Shown: piece by piece, positions 7,761 to 15,811 of the stretch
Position numbering within the stretch: position 1 is the first letter of the stretch
Layout of the letters: every line of letters starts with the position of its first letter
Source of the DNA: Bacteroides sp. CAG:770
Lineage (GTDB): Bacteria > Bacteroidota > Bacteroidia > Bacteroidales > UBA932
Direction: 5' to 3'
Assembly (NCBI GenBank): GCA_000435075.1
Contig: FR890636.1
Span: 6,607-36,574, forward strand
Length of the DNA: 29,968 nucleotides
The notes under the pieces: model-generated
Told to the model about the DNA's origin: nothing
Databases searched by the model: none
What the model saw: only the letters and a program-made list of their open reading frames with translations
Program-made: the position numbers and the translations under genes

Positions 7761-9683
7761 ATGAAACACTTTACATTGCCTAAGGAAGGCGGACTTATCG
7801 AGACAGATATTCCTTCCGACATTCTTCACAGTTACGAAAAGATCAGGACTGAGATTTATGATCAGTCAACGACAGCAAGCGAGGTAATTGCTGACACCAT
7901 TATTGATGCCATCAATGCCAGCAAAGAGAAGACCTTCAAACTGGGTCTTTCGACTGGAGTCACACCAGTATCCCTCTACAAATGGCTCACTAGAAAATAC
8001 CAGGAGGGAAAGGTATCATTCAAGAATGTTGAGGTATATTCCATCGACGAATATTACCCGTACGGAAAAGGCGAACCGCAGAGCCGAAACAATATTCTGC
8101 ACAACTCCCTGCTCAATGCAGTCGATATTAAGGAAGAGAACATACATATTCCGGACGGAAGCGTACCTGGGGACAAGATTTCCGCTTACTGCGAGGAGTA
8201 TGACAGAATGGCCCGTAACCTGGACATGCTCGTCATCGGAATGGGCGAAGCCGGACAGGTCGGATTCAATGAAGCCGGAACAACCCCGTCAAGCAGGACC
8301 CGCACAGTTCTCCTTTCATACCAGTCAAGAAAACGCCAGGGAAAGAACTTCAACGGCGACTTCAAACATACCCCTTCAGAGGCAATCACCGTCGGCATTG
8401 ACACGATGATGAGCGCAAAGAAGATTATCCTCATGGCATGGGGCGAGGACAAGGCAAATGCAGTAAAACAGGTCGTAGAGCACAAGGCTGATTCAGACTT
8501 CCCTGCATCATTCCTCCAGAACCACAAGGACATCACCTGCTACGTGGACGAGACAGCGGCAAGTCTCTTGACCAGAGTGGTATCTCCTTGGCTTGTAGGA
8601 CCTTGCGAGTGGACAAGAAAATTCATCAGAAAGGCTGTGGTATGGCTTTGTCAGGAAGTCCACAAGCCTATCCTCAAGCTCACACAGAAGGATTATCTCG
8701 AGCATTCACTCGGTGAACTCCTCGACAAGTTCGGACCTTACGACAAGATCAACATTGAAGTATTCAATGACCTTCAGCATACCATCACCGGTTGGCCGGG
8801 CGGAAAGCCTAACGCAGATGACAGCCAAAGACCGGTAGCTGCTACGCCTTACCCTAAGACGGTGCTCATCTTCTCTCCGCACCCGGATGATGATGTGATT
8901 TCAATGGGAGGAACTTTTATCCGTCTCGTTCATCAGGGACACAATGTCCATGTCGCGTACGAGACTTCAGGTGACCTTGCGGTACATGATGATGTAGTGC
9001 TTCAGCACATGGACGCGGCACACCAGCTCGGCTTTGCTGACGAATTCGACAGAATTAAGGCTATCATTGACTCGAAAAAGCCTGGCGAGCCCGAACCGAA
9101 AGAACTCCTCGCAATCAAAGGAGCAATCCGCCGCAGCGAGGCAAGGGGCGCAGATAGGTCATTCGGTCTCAATGACAATACCAATGTCCATTTCCTTGAC
9201 CTCCCGTTCTATGAGTCAGGCGGCGTGAAGAAACTTCCACGCACACAGGCTGACCTCGACATTATCAAGGCATTGATCATGAGACTCCGTCCAAACCAGA
9301 TTTTCATGGCAGGTGACCTCGCAGACCCTCACGGAACTCACAGAGTCTGCACAGAGGCGGCGCTTGAGGCTATCGAACAGTTGAAGGCTGAGGGTGAGGA
9401 TTGGCTTAACGAGACTCACATCTGGCTCTATAGAGGAGCTTGGATGGAGTGGGAACTCGGCCGCGTGGACATGGCAGTTCCTCTGAGCCCGGACGAGGTT
9501 GTGGAAAAGCGCCACGCAATTTTCCGTCATCTTTCACAGAAGGACATTGTTCCGTTCCCTGGAGATGACCCTCGCGAGTTCTGGCAGAGAGCTGAGGACC
9601 GCACCCAGAATACCGCAAGACTTTATGATGAACTCGGTATGGCTGAATATCAGGCTATCGAGGTATTCTTGAAGCTCTGCTAA
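7761..9683 (+). CDS. NagB-like/PIG-L (LmbE) deacetylase fusion with altered NagB active site
   Basis: A 640-residue two-domain protein. Residues about 20-290 resemble glucosamine-6-phosphate deaminase: LGLSTGVTPVSLYKWL (phosphate loop) and YSIDEYYP (Asp96, equivalent to catalytic Asp72 of E. coli NagB). The catalytic block, GEDGHIAFNE in the neighbouring true NagB, here reads GEAGQVGFNE: Ala164 and Gln166 replace Asp141 and His143, while Glu171 (Glu148) is kept. Residues about 365-600 form a PIG-L/LmbE zinc deacetylase domain with PHPDDD (His374, Asp376-378) and DPHGTH (522-527), matching the two metal-binding motifs. This fusion is common in Bacteroidales and is often annotated simply as glucosamine-6-phosphate deaminase. 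I infer that deacetylation of an N-acetyl sugar is the live activity and the NagB half may only bind sugar phosphate. Start at 7761 because MKHFTLPKEGG begins the homologous region. It follows comM by 16 bases. Confidence 0.88.
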   Translation: MKHFTLPKEGGLIETDIPSDILHSYEKIRTEIYDQSTTASEVIADTIIDAINASKEKTFKLGLSTGVTPVSLYKWLTRKYQEGKVSFKNVEVYSIDEYYPYGKGEPQSRNNILHNSLLNAVDIKEENIHIPDGSVPGDKISAYCEEYDRMARNLDMLVIGMGEAGQVGFNEAGTTPSSRTRTVLLSYQSRKRQGKNFNGDFKHTPSEAITVGIDTMMSAKKIILMAWGEDKANAVKQVVEHKADSDFPASFLQNHKDITCYVDETAASLLTRVVSPWLVGPCEWTRKFIRKAVVWLCQEVHKPILKLTQKDYLEHSLGELLDKFGPYDKINIEVFNDLQHTITGWPGGKPNADDSQRPVAATPYPKTVLIFSPHPDDDVISMGGTFIRLVHQGHNVHVAYETSGDLAVHDDVVLQHMDAAHQLGFADEFDRIKAIIDSKKPGEPEPKELLAIKGAIRRSEARGADRSFGLNDNTNVHFLDLPFYESGGVKKLPRTQADLDIIKALIMRLRPNQIFMAGDLADPHGTHRVCTEAALEAIEQLKAEGEDWLNETHIWLYRGAWMEWELGRVDMAVPLSPDEVVEKRHAIFRHLSQKDIVPFPGDDPREFWQRAEDRTQNTARLYDELGMAEYQAIEVFLKLC

Positions 9684-9695
9684 CATTGGCATAAC

Positions 9696-9722
9696 GCTCC
9701 GCCGGAATGGTCCCGGCGGGGC
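9696..9722 (+). other. GC-rich intercistronic hairpin between the fusion gene and nagB
   Basis: CCGCCGG (9699-9705) pairs with CCGGCGG (9713-9719) around a seven-base loop; a T-G wobble and two more G-C pairs (9696-9698 with 9720-9722) extend it to ten pairs. No T-run follows, so it is unlikely to be a strong terminator. It may stabilise or process the mRNA or reduce read-through into nagB, whose ATG is 28 bases further on. Confidence 0.6.
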
Positions 9723-9750
9723 CATATCAAATACTTAAATTATTGACAGT

Positions 9751-10545
9751 ATGAAACTTGTAATCAGAGAAAACAGCAGTAAGGGTTCCATCTGGGCCGC
9801 ACATTATATCGCAAAGAGAATCAATGAAAAGGCAGCATTGACCGACAAACCTTTTGTCATTGGCCTTTGCACCGGTTCCACCCCTATCGAGACTTATGCA
9901 GAGCTTATCCGCATGGTGAAAGCGGGTGAGGTTTCTTTCAAGAATGTCATTTCTTTCAATATGGACGAGTATGTAGGTCTTCCGGAATCACATCCTGAGA
10001 GCTACCACTCATTCATGCACAAGTACCTTTTCGACCAGATCGACGAACCGGCAGAGAATATCCATATCCTCAATGGCAATGCTGAGAATGTCAATGCCGA
10101 GTGCGAGGCTTACGAGAAGGCTATCGTTGACGCAGGCGGTTTCGACCTGTTCCTCGGCGGTGTAGGTGAAGACGGACACATCGCTTTCAATGAGCCTTTC
10201 TCTTCTCTCCAGTCCAGGACAAGAGAGGTCGTCCTCACATACGATACACGTGTGGTAAACTCCAGATTCTTCGACAATGATGTAAACCAGGTTCCCAAGT
10301 CAGCACTCACAGTAGGTGTGGCTACAGTGCTCAGCGCCAAGGAAGTCGTAATCTTGGCTTTCGGAAGCAAGAAGGCACGTGCCATTAAAGACGCCGTAGA
10401 GGGCCCTTATACGCATTATTGCACATTGTCAGGCCTCCAGGCCCATCCTGCCGGAACAATCGTCTGTGACGAGCTTTCTGTAGGTGAACTGAAAGTCAAT
10501 TCTTACCGTTATTTCAAGGCTGTAGAAGAGGCTGAGAACCAGTAA
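9751..10545 (+). CDS. nagB: Glucosamine-6-phosphate deaminase NagB
   Basis: NagB converts glucosamine 6-phosphate to fructose 6-phosphate and ammonia, the last step feeding amino sugars into glycolysis. At 264 residues it matches the E. coli enzyme in length and numbering: phosphate loop GLCTGSTP at 38-45, catalytic Asp72 in SFNMDEYVGLP, and the GEDGHIAFNEPF block with Asp141, His143 and Glu148 all present. It lies 67 bases after the NagB-like/PIG-L fusion on the same strand, separated by a GC hairpin, and likely shares its transcript. A deacetylase plus deaminase pair would take N-acetylhexosamine phosphate to fructose 6-phosphate. A LacI-family gene converges on it from the other side of a shared terminator and may control the locus. 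Confidence 0.96.
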   Translation: MKLVIRENSSKGSIWAAHYIAKRINEKAALTDKPFVIGLCTGSTPIETYAELIRMVKAGEVSFKNVISFNMDEYVGLPESHPESYHSFMHKYLFDQIDEPAENIHILNGNAENVNAECEAYEKAIVDAGGFDLFLGGVGEDGHIAFNEPFSSLQSRTREVVLTYDTRVVNSRFFDNDVNQVPKSALTVGVATVLSAKEVVILAFGSKKARAIKDAVEGPYTHYCTLSGLQAHPAGTIVCDELSVGELKVNSYRYFKAVEEAENQ

Positions 10546-10578
10546 GAGATATTGAACCGCAATAGCGGAAAGAAAATA

Positions 10579-10610
10579 GCCCGGCCACAAGAAATTGTGA
10601 CTGGGCATTT
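10579..10610. terminator. Bidirectional terminator between convergent nagB and lacI-family gene
   Basis: GCCCGGCCACAA (10579-10590) pairs with TTGTGACTGGGC (10595-10606) around a GAAA tetraloop, with one C-A mismatch and one G-T wobble. ATTTTAG follows on the plus strand and TATTTTCT on the minus strand, so it can end transcription from both sides. Confidence 0.75.
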
Positions 10611-10635
10611 TAGTGAAATATTATTGGATAGTTAT

Positions 10636-11661
10636 TTACTTCTTCTGATCGGTGGAATGACCTTCTATCATCTCAGGCTTGAGAATGACACTTTCTGCAG
10701 GTTTTCCCTGAATCATATTGATAAGGACGTCCACTGACTTCTCGCCAAGCTGCTTGAGCGGCTGTACGATATGGGTGACAGATGTCGAGTAGAGCTGATA
10801 AATGTCACTCACGTCGAATCCGATGACAGAAAGACCGTCCGGAGTCTTGAGACCGAGGTCGCGCATCGTCATAAGCACAAGGGCTGACAATGAATATGTC
10901 GGCAGGAAGAATGCTTCAACTCCTCTTGCGACTGCGTCCTTGATAATTGCAGGAACTTCTTCATTCGCCTTCGCATAAGTAGTATAGTGGACGGCTGCAT
11001 TGTCATACAGGTCATGATCCATCATGGTCTGACGATAACCAGCCTCACGCTCCTCAAGGCTGGAAATACCGAGAGAGTATGAAATCATCTCTATCTTCCT
11101 GTATCCCTGCTTTATGAAGAGCTCTGTCGCCATCTTTCCCGCCTCACCGTCGTCGAGGAGCACCTTTCCGACATTTTCAATGCTGTCGATGTCACGGTCG
11201 AGAAGGACTACAGGAACACCGGAGTCTGTCGCCTTGCGGATAGCGGCCTCACCGCCTGCACAAGGAGCAACGATGACACCATCAATGTTATGGGCGAGAA
11301 CGGCATCCATCACACCCTCAAGTCTTTCTGCGCTCTCGTCAGAACTTGCGAAAAATACTGTATAGCCATAGCTCTTGGCTTTGTCCTCGATACATCTCGA
11401 GATTCCGGCAAAGAACTTGTTGGAAATGTCATTTGGAATAACTGCTATGGAGTTAGATCTTCCGCTGCGAAGAGATGCCGCCGCGAAATTTCTTCTGTAT
11501 CCAAGTTTCTGAGCCACCTGAAGTACACGTTTTGCAGTATCGGCATTAACTGGGCAGTCAAGGTTTCCATCCTTGTCACGTTTAGCATTCATCACGAACG
11601 AAACAAGGGTAACAGATACCTTTGCTTCACGAGCAACGTCTCGAATTGTAATTCTTTTCAT
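10636..11661 (-). CDS. LacI-family transcriptional regulator
   Basis: A 341-residue DNA-binding repressor or activator. The N-terminal helix-turn-helix is MKRITIRDVAREAKVSVTLV followed by SFVMN, with Phe where most family members have Arg in VSRVLN. The hinge segment YRRNFAAASLRSGRSNSIAV leads into a periplasmic-binding-protein-like sensor domain (about 65-335) with the usual GVIVAPC, VPVVLLDRD and VIGFDVSDI blocks. Start at 11661: the reading frame opens eight codons earlier, but the family begins at this Met. It converges on nagB, so regulation of the amino-sugar genes is plausible but not shown. A candidate operator lies in its upstream region. The inducer cannot be told from sequence. Confidence 0.9.
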   Translation of the reverse strand: MKRITIRDVAREAKVSVTLVSFVMNAKRDKDGNLDCPVNADTAKRVLQVAQKLGYRRNFAAASLRSGRSNSIAVIPNDISNKFFAGISRCIEDKAKSYGYTVFFASSDESAERLEGVMDAVLAHNIDGVIVAPCAGGEAAIRKATDSGVPVVLLDRDIDSIENVGKVLLDDGEAGKMATELFIKQGYRKIEMISYSLGISSLEEREAGYRQTMMDHDLYDNAAVHYTTYAKANEEVPAIIKDAVARGVEAFFLPTYSLSALVLMTMRDLGLKTPDGLSVIGFDVSDIYQLYSTSVTHIVQPLKQLGEKSVDVLINMIQGKPAESVILKPEMIEGHSTDQKK

Positions 11662-11706
11662 ACAGTCAAAAATTTTTTTTCGCATTAAAAAAATTTGTGA
11701 AAGTCT

Positions 11707-11723
11707 GATAGCAGTTCGCTATC
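11707..11723. repeat. Short inverted repeat in the lacI-family upstream region
   Basis: GATAGC (11707-11712) and GCTATC (11718-11723) flank five bases, 46 bases before the regulator ATG. It could be a leader hairpin or an operator half-pair. No T-run and no promoter match are attached to it. Confidence 0.4.
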
Positions 11724-11819
11724 GTCCACTCTCACGATGAAAATCTATTGACATTGACCTGCACAGCCTCTTACATCATTGATTTTCATGTTCGGTCTCA
11801 TACTACTAGCCCCTATTAA

Positions 11820-11843
11820 AACGATTGCATGGTTTTAATCGTT
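11820..11843. promoter_or_regulatory. Candidate operator upstream of the LacI-family gene
   Basis: AACGATT (11820-11826) and AATCGTT (11837-11843) form a perfect 7-bp inverted repeat with a 10-base spacer, about 160 bases upstream of the regulator start in an otherwise AT-rich non-coding stretch (11662-11953). Each arm holds a CpG, as LacI-family half sites usually do. Autoregulation is an inference; I did not find the same pair upstream of the nagB genes. Confidence 0.4.
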
Positions 11844-11890
11844 GTAATTTAACGTTTATTTTTAACATTATCAAATATTTCTTCTTAAGG

Positions 11891-11928
11891 CGCAAATAAC
11901 AGAGGCCGGCAAAATTCTTGCCAGCCTC
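11891..11928 (-). terminator. Terminator of the pyrophosphatase gene
   Basis: GAGGCCGGCAA (11902-11912) pairs with TTGCCAGCCTC (11918-11928) with one mismatch and a five-base loop. On the minus strand it is followed by TGTTATTTG. It lies 26 bases past the hppA stop codon. Confidence 0.7.
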
Positions 11929-11953
11929 CTAAGGAAAACCAATTATTACAACA

Positions 11954-14140
11954 TTATCCGATCATCACGGTAAGCCCGGCCATCACGATTGAAACCATGC
12001 TCATAAGTTTAATCAGGATGTTCAATGATGGTCCTGACGTATCCTTGAACGGATCTCCGACCGTATCTCCGACAATCGTGGCTTTATGACAATCTGAATT
12101 TTTTCCTCCAAGATGACCTTCTTCTACATATTTCTTGGCATTGTCCCAAGCTCCTCCCGAATTGGCAAGGAAAACAGCAAGGGTAAATCCGGCACCAAGA
12201 CCGCCGACCAGGAGGCCCATCACTCCGGCAGCACCGAGACAAAGTCCGGTAACGACTGGAACGACAATGGCAATTACAGAAGGGAATACCATCTCATGCT
12301 GTGCGCCGAGTGTGGAAATCTCCACGCATCTTGCGTAGTCAGGTCTCTGCTCGCCAGTAAGGATTCCCTTGATTTCTTTGAACTGCCTGCGTACTTCAGT
12401 AACCATCTTCTGGGCAGCACGGCCTACTGCATTCATCGTAAGACCGCAGAACAGGAACGCCATCATGGCTCCGATAAATACACCTACCAGCACTCTCGGA
12501 TTCATGAGATTGACCTGATAGAATTCGACGATATCAGGAATAGTAGCAGAAGCGACATCCACGATTCTGTCCCCTATAGCCAAAGTGTCGTGTCCGACAT
12601 GATGCAGTGCAATCTTTATTTCTTCGATGTAAGATGCGAGCAACGCGAGTGCTGTCAATGCTGCCGAACCTATCGCAAAGCCCTTTCCTGTAGCGGCAGT
12701 AGTATTTCCGAGGGCATCCAATATGTCTGTTTTCTGACGGACTTCAGGGTCAAGACCGCTCATCTGTGCATTACCTCCTGCATTGTCCGCAATCGGTCCA
12801 TAAGCATCCGTCGCAAGGGTTATTCCGAGTGTAGAGAGCATTCCGACAGCGGCAATACTGATTCCATAAAGGCCCTGGCTGATGAGTGCCGGGTCAAATG
12901 AAAAGCCGGTCGCACAGAGATAAGAAAGCAGGATGGCTACGGCAATAGTCACGACAGGAACGGCGGTGGAAATCATACCGAGACCCATACCGCTGATAAT
13001 CACAGTAGCGGAACCAGTCTTCGCACTTTCAGCAAGTTTCTGGGTAGGTTTATATGAATGTGAAGTATAATACTCAGTGGCTTTGCCTATGATTACTCCG
13101 GAAACAAGACCGAAAATCACGGAGAGTGAAAGCATCCACCAGTTGCTGAATCCAAGCACATAGAATATGCCGAAAGATACGACAGCGATGAGTCCGGCAC
13201 TGAGGTTAGTTCCTCTGCTCAAAGAACCGAGAAGGTCCTGCAGACTTGCTCCTTCCTTGGTTCTCACGGCATAAATGCCTATAACCGAGAGCACAACTCC
13301 CAATGCAGCAATACACATCGGCGCAAGGATTGCCCTTGTCTGTGCTATGGTGTCACCGAAGAAAGCGGAGGCGCCAAGTGCCATCGTAGCAAGTATGGCT
13401 CCACAATATGACTCATAAAGGTCGGCACCCATACCGGCAACGTCACCGACATTATCACCGACATTGTCTGCAATCGTAGCTGGATTTCTAGGGTCATCTT
13501 CAGGGATATCCGCTTCGACTTTTCCTACAATATCAGCTCCGACATCGGCCGCCTTGGTATATATACCTCCTCCGACTCTGGCAAAGAGGGCCTGTGTAGA
13601 AGCTCCCATGCCGAATGTAAGCATTGTGGTAGTGATAGTGACAAGCGTCTGGGAAGGATTAGGATCACTTACGAATAATTTCAGGACGATGTACCAGATG
13701 GAAATGTCAAGAAGACCCAGGCCCACGACTGTAAGGCCCATTACTGCACCTGAACGGAATGCAAGTTTAAGACCTGCATTGAGAGACCTCGAAACCGCAT
13801 TGGCAGTTCTTGAAGAAGCATAAGTCGCCGTTTTCATCCCCACGAAACCTGCAAGCCCCGAGAAGAAACCTCCAGTAAGGAATGCAAACGGAACCCATGG
13901 GTTCTGGATATGGAAACCATATGCGAGAATCGCAAAGAATATGGCAAGGATGACAAAAACGATTGTCACAACTTTGTACTGCTGCTTGAGATATGCCATA
14001 GCACCATCTCTGACATACTGGGCAATTTCCTTCATTGTGGCTGTACCTTCGCTCTCCTTCATCATCTGATGAAAGAAATACCAGGCGAAGAACAATGCGA
14101 TCACGGCCGCAGCCGGAACAATGTAGAATAGTGAATCCAT
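11954..14140 (-). CDS. hppA: Membrane-bound ion-pumping pyrophosphatase
   Basis: This 728-residue protein has about 16 membrane segments and couples hydrolysis of pyrophosphate to pumping of Na+ and/or H+ across the inner membrane. The signature GGGIYTKAADVGADIVGKVE lies at about 190-209, followed by DDPRNPATIADNVGDNVGD (215-233), the acidic Mg-pyrophosphate site. GNTTAATGKG at 478-487 has Ala where K+-independent enzymes have Lys, so it should be K+-dependent. Known Bacteroidales relatives pump Na+ or both Na+ and H+; the ion here is not decided. Start at 14140: the frame runs upstream to 14272, but the extra residues cross a perfect promoter element and have no family similarity. It follows the ribosomal operon on the same strand after a strong hairpin and has its own promoter. 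Confidence 0.95.
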   Translation of the reverse strand: MDSLFYIVPAAAVIALFFAWYFFHQMMKESEGTATMKEIAQYVRDGAMAYLKQQYKVVTIVFVILAIFFAILAYGFHIQNPWVPFAFLTGGFFSGLAGFVGMKTATYASSRTANAVSRSLNAGLKLAFRSGAVMGLTVVGLGLLDISIWYIVLKLFVSDPNPSQTLVTITTTMLTFGMGASTQALFARVGGGIYTKAADVGADIVGKVEADIPEDDPRNPATIADNVGDNVGDVAGMGADLYESYCGAILATMALGASAFFGDTIAQTRAILAPMCIAALGVVLSVIGIYAVRTKEGASLQDLLGSLSRGTNLSAGLIAVVSFGIFYVLGFSNWWMLSLSVIFGLVSGVIIGKATEYYTSHSYKPTQKLAESAKTGSATVIISGMGLGMISTAVPVVTIAVAILLSYLCATGFSFDPALISQGLYGISIAAVGMLSTLGITLATDAYGPIADNAGGNAQMSGLDPEVRQKTDILDALGNTTAATGKGFAIGSAALTALALLASYIEEIKIALHHVGHDTLAIGDRIVDVASATIPDIVEFYQVNLMNPRVLVGVFIGAMMAFLFCGLTMNAVGRAAQKMVTEVRRQFKEIKGILTGEQRPDYARCVEISTLGAQHEMVFPSVIAIVVPVVTGLCLGAAGVMGLLVGGLGAGFTLAVFLANSGGAWDNAKKYVEEGHLGGKNSDCHKATIVGDTVGDPFKDTSGPSLNILIKLMSMVSIVMAGLTVMIG

Positions 14141-14220
14141 AAAAGCTGGTATTATAATTATTAAATGAAATCTATTGTAACGTTTCGCTCTTTCGTTCCG
14201 AAAGTCACATGTTTCGTTTG

Positions 14221-14228
14221 CAAAGATA
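14221..14228 (-). promoter_or_regulatory. Promoter -7 element for the pyrophosphatase gene
   Basis: On the minus strand this reads TATCTTTG followed by C, an exact TAnnTTTG match. The expected start near 14215 gives a leader of about 75 bases before the chosen hppA ATG at 14140. No clear TTG is seen at -33. Confidence 0.55.
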
Positions 14229-14246
14229 CGTATTTTTTGACATAAA

Positions 14247-14291
14247 AAATAGAGAGAGACCAAAATATTCAATCTTGGTCTCTCCCTATTT
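14247..14291. terminator. Strong bidirectional hairpin ending the ribosomal operon
   Basis: A 17-bp stem with one mismatch: 14247-14263 pairs with 14275-14291, loop 14264-14274. The core is GAGAGACCAA and TTGGTCTCTC. On the minus strand, T-rich sequence follows (ATTTTTTATG), as expected for a terminator after rplQ. It lies 15 bases past the rplQ stop and just upstream of the hppA promoter. Confidence 0.75.
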
Positions 14292-14306
14292 GTATGTATA
14301 GTTTAT

Positions 14307-14774
14307 TTACTCTGCCTTTGGAGCCTCAGCCTCTGCTGCTGGAGCAGCCTCAGCTTTCTTTGCGCGGCTACGACGGGTAGCCTTCTTGGTCTCCTTCGGA
14401 GTAGCAAGTGCTGCCTCGTTGAAGTCAACAAACTCTATAAGTGCCATCTCTGATCCATCACCCTGTCTGAAGCCGACGTGGAGGATACGAAGATATCCGC
14501 CCGGACGGTCTGCAATCTTAGGGGCAATTGTACGGAAAAGCTCTGCAACAGCAGTCTTATCCTTGAGATAACTGAAGACGATACGACGTGAGTGTGTTGA
14601 ATCGTCCTTAGACTTGGTGATAAGCGGTTCTACATATGACCTGAGAGCCTTTGCCTTTGCCAATGTTGTAGTGATTCTCTTATGCTGAATCAGTGAGCAT
14701 GACAAGTTGGCGAGAAGGGCTTTGCGGTGTCCGCTCTGGCGACCAAGATGATTGATTGCTTTATTATGCCTCAT
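14307..14774 (-). CDS. rplQ: 50S ribosomal protein L17
   Basis: L17 binds 23S rRNA near the exit-tunnel side of the large subunit. The 155-residue protein starts with the conserved MRHNKAINHLGRQSGHRKAL and continues with the KAKALRSYVEPLITK segment. Residues beyond about 125 are an Ala/Glu/Lys/Pro-rich tail (KKAEAAPAAEAEAPKAE), a low-complexity extension usual in Bacteroidota L17. It is the last gene of the operon, two bases after rpoA, and is followed by a strong hairpin. Confidence 0.97.
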   Translation of the reverse strand: MRHNKAINHLGRQSGHRKALLANLSCSLIQHKRITTTLAKAKALRSYVEPLITKSKDDSTHSRRIVFSYLKDKTAVAELFRTIAPKIADRPGGYLRILHVGFRQGDGSEMALIEFVDFNEAALATPKETKKATRRSRAKKAEAAPAAEAEAPKAE

Positions 14775-14776
14775 GA

Positions 14777-15787
14777 TTATGCGTTATTCTTTTTCTTAGG
14801 TTCAATATTGTACTTGGTAACATCCATACCGAAAGTGAGTTTCATCTTGTCGAGCATCTGATCAATCTCATTGAGTGACTTCCTACCGAAGTTGCGGAAC
14901 TTCATGAGTTCAGCCCTTGAATAGGAAACAAGGTCAGCGAGAGTGTCAATCTCGGCAGCCTTCAGACAATTGTATGCTCTGACAGAAAGTCCGAGGTCTG
15001 AAAGTTTGCTGAGAAGGAGATGTCTCATGCGGAGTGACTCTTCATCAAGTTCATTGGATGCAGGAACGCTCGCTGTTTCAAGAGTAAGCTTCTTGTCATC
15101 TGTAAAGAGCTTGAAGTGGTAGATAAGAATGTTTGCAGCATCCTGAAGAGCAGCATTAGGTGAAATCGAACCATCAGTAACGATTTCAAGATTGAGCTTC
15201 TCGTAGTCAGTCCTCTGCTCAACTCGCCAGTTCTCCACTGTCCAGTTTACTTTGCGGATCGGAGTGTAGATAGCATCTACCGGAATGGTTCCGATAGGTG
15301 TATTCTCATCTCTCTCCTCCTCAGCCGGAACGAAACCGCGGCCTTTGGTAACTGTAAGAGAAATTTCAAGTTTTACAGAAGGCTCGAGTGAGCAGATATG
15401 CAGCTCTGGATTGAGCACCTTGAAAGAAGACAATCCTTTGGAGATATCCTCTGCAGTAAACTCCTGCTTACCGCTAACGGTGATATTTGCTACCTCTGAA
15501 TCAACAGAATCCACCATCCTTTTGAGTCTAACCTGTTTGAGGTTAAGGATGATGTCCTGCATACCCTCGATAACGCCCGGAATGGTCGCAAATTCCTGAT
15601 CAACACCAGAAATTTTTATCGAGCTGATAGCAAAACCCTCCAGAGAAGATAAGAGGATGCGGCGAAGTGCGTTTCCGATTGTCTGACCATAGCCAGGCTC
15701 AAGTGGCCTGAACTCGAAACGGCCTACAGTATCGGAGCCTTCGAGCATTATTACCCTATCCGGTTTCTGAAATGCTAAGATTGCCAT
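14777..15787 (-). CDS. rpoA: DNA-directed RNA polymerase subunit alpha
   Basis: The alpha subunit dimerises to start RNA polymerase assembly and contacts upstream DNA and activators. At 336 residues it is full length. The N-terminal assembly domain shows GYGQTIGNALRRILLSSLEG (the dimer helix), and the C-terminal domain (about 255-320) shows LGLSVRAYNCLKAAEIDTL and FRNFGRKSLNEI, the helix-hairpin-helix that binds UP elements and activators. It sits between rpsD and rplQ, the usual order, with a two-base gap to rplQ. Nothing unusual. Confidence 0.98.
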   Translation of the reverse strand: MAILAFQKPDRVIMLEGSDTVGRFEFRPLEPGYGQTIGNALRRILLSSLEGFAISSIKISGVDQEFATIPGVIEGMQDIILNLKQVRLKRMVDSVDSEVANITVSGKQEFTAEDISKGLSSFKVLNPELHICSLEPSVKLEISLTVTKGRGFVPAEEERDENTPIGTIPVDAIYTPIRKVNWTVENWRVEQRTDYEKLNLEIVTDGSISPNAALQDAANILIYHFKLFTDDKKLTLETASVPASNELDEESLRMRHLLLSKLSDLGLSVRAYNCLKAAEIDTLADLVSYSRAELMKFRNFGRKSLNEIDQMLDKMKLTFGMDVTKYNIEPKKKNNA

Positions 15788-15811
15788 ATTAATTCTTTTT
15801 AGGTGTTACTA

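Noticed and set aside
12113..12901. A 262-codon open frame on the plus strand inside hppA
   Set aside because: It is antisense to a well-supported membrane pyrophosphatase, has no domain or export signal, and its Cys/Ser/His-rich composition is that of a shadow frame.
14141..14272. N-terminal extension of the pyrophosphatase
   Set aside because: It would place the start codon within the rplQ terminator hairpin and run through an exact -7 promoter element.
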